Under the pieces are notes generated by a model. That model had not been told where the DNA came from and ran no database searches. It was given only the letters and a program-made list of their open reading frames with translations. Of a stretch of 64,000 nucleotides of DNA, positions 61,837 through 64,000 are shown in pieces (positions within the stretch are counted from its first letter, which is position 1; the number at the start of each line of letters is the position of its first letter). The stretch covers positions 186,001-250,000 of the forward strand of contig MU867093.1 of assembly GCA_033725935.1 (NCBI GenBank). The letters run 5' to 3'. The stretch comes from Cladorrhinum sp. PSN259 (lineage: Eukaryota; Ascomycota; Sordariomycetes; Sordariales; Podosporaceae). A program made the position numbers and the translations under genes.

Positions 61837-63214
61837 GTTTGATTTGTTGTGGAGAAGTCCTGGGATTTCGGTTTATGCCAGTGGATCGAGTGTGGGTGGG
61901 GGCTGTGGGCAGACTACCAAGCAGGTAATCTGTATATGCTTGCCTGTTGGTGACTTGAGAGGGGGTGTGGACAAAGTCCGAGAAAGATGGGCCTTGTGTG
62001 ATGATCAAACTCGGGTTGTGAGTGGCTGACATAATGTTTGTTGGCACCCAGCCAGTTGCAGATGATATCGAATAATGTGGACAAATGTGGCCGTTGTTGG
62101 TCCCGACGTGGTCGTGGTTCCATGAGACTGATTACCATTTTTATCGACAGAGGTATGGTAATTGCATGCTCCGAGATGGAGGTTGGTGCGCTGTGATGAT
62201 GGGTCGAAGAAAGAGAAATTGAACGGCTCAGGCAGTGGCTGGAAGTTGGATGTACACGGAGTGGACTGGTATTTTCCATGCTTAGATACTGTAATTAGCG
62301 GTTAGTTCACTGTTCAGGAAATTCAACAAGTATTATTCCTAGCAACGCCTTAGTTGTGTTTGTAGAGTCTCAGTTCGCCCTCTGACTCTCTGGCTTTCGA
62401 TGTTTGCAGTAATGTTACCCCTACTGTCCTCATCAATACCATCTTACAATGTCCGTTTGCTTGCCCAATCACCATATCCTTTTAGAATCTGGTACCCCGC
62501 GATTTTCACAGCAGAATCTTCGGCAATTCCAAGGAAATGCTTATGTTGTACGACCAAGGGCGGCCCGGGTGGCTGCTGTTGCTGACGACTCCCGTCTTCC
62601 GAGGAAAGCCATCCCCTGGACATTGCATACGCCACGACAAGTCAGCGAGAATGAAGATGCAGGGGCCCAAAGATGAAACTGTGAGGCGTTCAATTTCACA
62701 AATCGATTTCTCTTGATATCTTTCAATACTGCACCTTGCCGTGCGTTTTCGGAATCAACATGCACACCGAAAGAAGCCTCCTGCCACGTTCAAACATTAA
62801 TGGCCCGACAAAAGACGGAACAGACAGAAATCAGATCCTGATATCTTTGCATCAGGTTACACCCAAACTTGACAAGCCGGCAGGATTGGATGGGTTGAAG
62901 ATCCCTCGAGGCTTGACCTATGGGCCCATTCGCTGCGGCTGCTGCGCCATGCGGTAATCCGAGCAATTAGCAACACAGCTTCTTACGAGGGAACAAGAGA
63001 CTACCAGATTACCGACCTACAAGGATAGCAACCGCTGGGTCTAATGCATAAGCCCAGCCCAGGGGGGCTTTGCTACCCCGAAGGATGCCCCTTACACAAG
63101 GATGATGCATCAAGCCGGGGTGTTTCGTGCTCAAGTTGATGGAATAGAAGAACGGACTGTTCCCTTCCAAATCTCATTATGAGCTTCGTCATCCCACGGG
63201 GAAATTTTGACAAG
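61837..63214. other. 1.4-kb intergenic region
   Basis: Flank of tRNA-Tyr and promoter of the S28 peptidase gene. Domainless ORFs only. No repeat recognised. Confidence 0.4.
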
Positions 63215-64000
63215 ATGAAGTTTTTGAACTACATATCGGTAGCAACATTTGCTTCATGCTTAATCCAACAAGCTGCAGCAACAAGACTGTCTCCCTTCCA
63301 CCGAAAGGCAATAAAACCAGATACGGACCACCTCGACCATGCAGAGATCCAATCGCTCAACAAGAGAGGGTACGCCTTCAACGGCTTGGGAACCTTTGAC
63401 CAGCTGATCGACCACTCAAACCCAAGCTTGGGCACCTTCAAACAACGATACTGGTACGGCACCGAATTCTGGAACGGCCCTGGCTCCCCCATCTTCCTCA
63501 TAAACATGGGCGAGCAAAGCGCAGAGGGGTTTAACGTCACCTGGCTGTCTGAGCAACATCTCCCCGGCCGTTTCGCGCGAGAGACCGGAGGAGCAGTCAT
63601 CATCATGGAACATCGGTACTGGGGTGAATCCTCCCCGTTTGAGCTCCTGACTGTCGAGAACCTGACTCATCTTACCCTGGAGAATTCTCTAAAGGACATC
63701 ACCCACCTGGCAAACAACCTCGTCCTTCCCTTTGACAAAACAAACGGCAGCCATCCATCCAATGCCCCCTGGGTCTACATGGGCGGGTCTTACCCGGGAG
63801 CCATAGCGGCCTGGCTTGCCGTCCGGGAACCGGGGACTTTCTGGGCTTATTACAGCTCGAGCGGCGTGGTGCAGGCCGTCACGGACTTTTGGCAGTACTA
63901 CGTCCCCATCCAGGACGCTACGCCGGCCAACTGCAGCGCGGATATTAGTGCAGTGGTTGATCACGTTGATTCCATTCTTCTCAACGGGACTGCCAAGCAG
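63215..64000 (+). CDS. S28-family serine peptidase (prolyl carboxypeptidase-like), partial
   Basis: Open to the window end: 262 codons seen, C-terminal half missing. The ATG at 63215 was chosen over one 12 codons upstream (63179) because it begins a clean signal peptide (MKFLNYISVATFASCLIQQA), so the enzyme is secreted. Family markers: TFDQLIDHSNPSLGTFKQRYW at the mature N-terminus, GSPIFLINMGE (oxyanion strand), IIMEHRYWGES, and the nucleophile motif GGSYPG with Ser192. S28 enzymes cleave after proline near peptide ends; secreted fungal members act at acidic pH in protein digestion. The catalytic Asp and His lie beyond the window. Several N-glycosylation sequons are present. Confidence 0.93.
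   Translation, partial: MKFLNYISVATFASCLIQQAAATRLSPFHRKAIKPDTDHLDHAEIQSLNKRGYAFNGLGTFDQLIDHSNPSLGTFKQRYWYGTEFWNGPGSPIFLINMGEQSAEGFNVTWLSEQHLPGRFARETGGAVIIMEHRYWGESSPFELLTVENLTHLTLENSLKDITHLANNLVLPFDKTNGSHPSNAPWVYMGGSYPGAIAAWLAVREPGTFWAYYSSSGVVQAVTDFWQYYVPIQDATPANCSADISAVVDHVDSILLNGTAKQ

Noticed and set aside
1..64000. CRISPR arrays, bacterial operons, intact transposons, secondary-metabolite core genes
   Set aside because: None found; genes are spliced and eukaryotic, and no transposase, reverse transcriptase, PKS or NRPS domain was seen.

Overview
The window is nuclear DNA from a filamentous ascomycete fungus, probably a Sordariomycete. The evidence is short (about 50-100 bp) GT-AG introns with CTRAC-type branch points, tRNA genes with 11-15 nt introns, a GH7 cellulase, a HET-domain gene, a NACHT/STAND receptor with a fungal N-terminal domain, and a Pth11-like rhodopsin-family receptor. 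Gene density is moderate (about one gene per 2.3 kb), with several 1-4 kb stretches lacking recognisable genes. Exon structures were worked out by hand: where a coordinate set is given, the exon lengths sum to an intact frame and the junctions are GT-AG.

Layout. 0-5.4 kb: HotDog acyl-CoA thioesterase (+), short-chain dehydrogenase (-), and a conserved 501-residue protein of the fungal DUF1399/glycine-rich type (+). 6-10 kb: secreted GH7 endoglucanase with clustered carbon-repressor sites and a TATA box, then a secreted protein with a C-terminal cysteine cluster. 10.6-12.6 kb: HET-domain allorecognition protein. 12.8-18.1 kb: a run of very small minus-strand genes (a His-rich candidate, a 124-aa protein, a predicted dually acylated 144-aa protein, and three single-pass membrane microproteins). 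18.6-22 kb: degenerate island with a truncated trypsin-like peptidase relic. 22.2-25.3 kb: rhodopsin-family receptor, tRNA-Asp, small secreted protein. 26-32 kb: conserved nuclear-type protein, an ER-lumen protein with C-terminal KDEL, and an MFS sugar transporter. 33.6-39 kb: membrane microprotein, tRNA-Ala, large NACHT receptor. 39-44.7 kb: gene desert ending in about 14 degenerate tandem ~100-bp units that run into the spliced leader of an F-box gene. 46.6-57 kb: nutrient-scavenging stretch (M20 peptidase, DHA2-type MFS transporter with an acidic dileucine signal, methionine-permease-like LAT transporter, TauD-type dioxygenase with a perfect CYS3/MetR palindrome upstream). 57.5-64 kb: acidic protein with a duplicated first splice junction, a two-TM Cys-rich protein, tRNA-Tyr, and the 5' part of an S28 prolyl peptidase cut by the window edge.

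Functional themes. Plant-polymer use (endoglucanase, sugar transporter, secreted S28 peptidase), sulfur and nitrogen acquisition (TauD, methionine permease, M20 hydrolase, basic-amino-acid-type transporter), and non-self recognition (HET, NACHT). I found no secondary-metabolite cluster, no intact transposon and no CRISPR.
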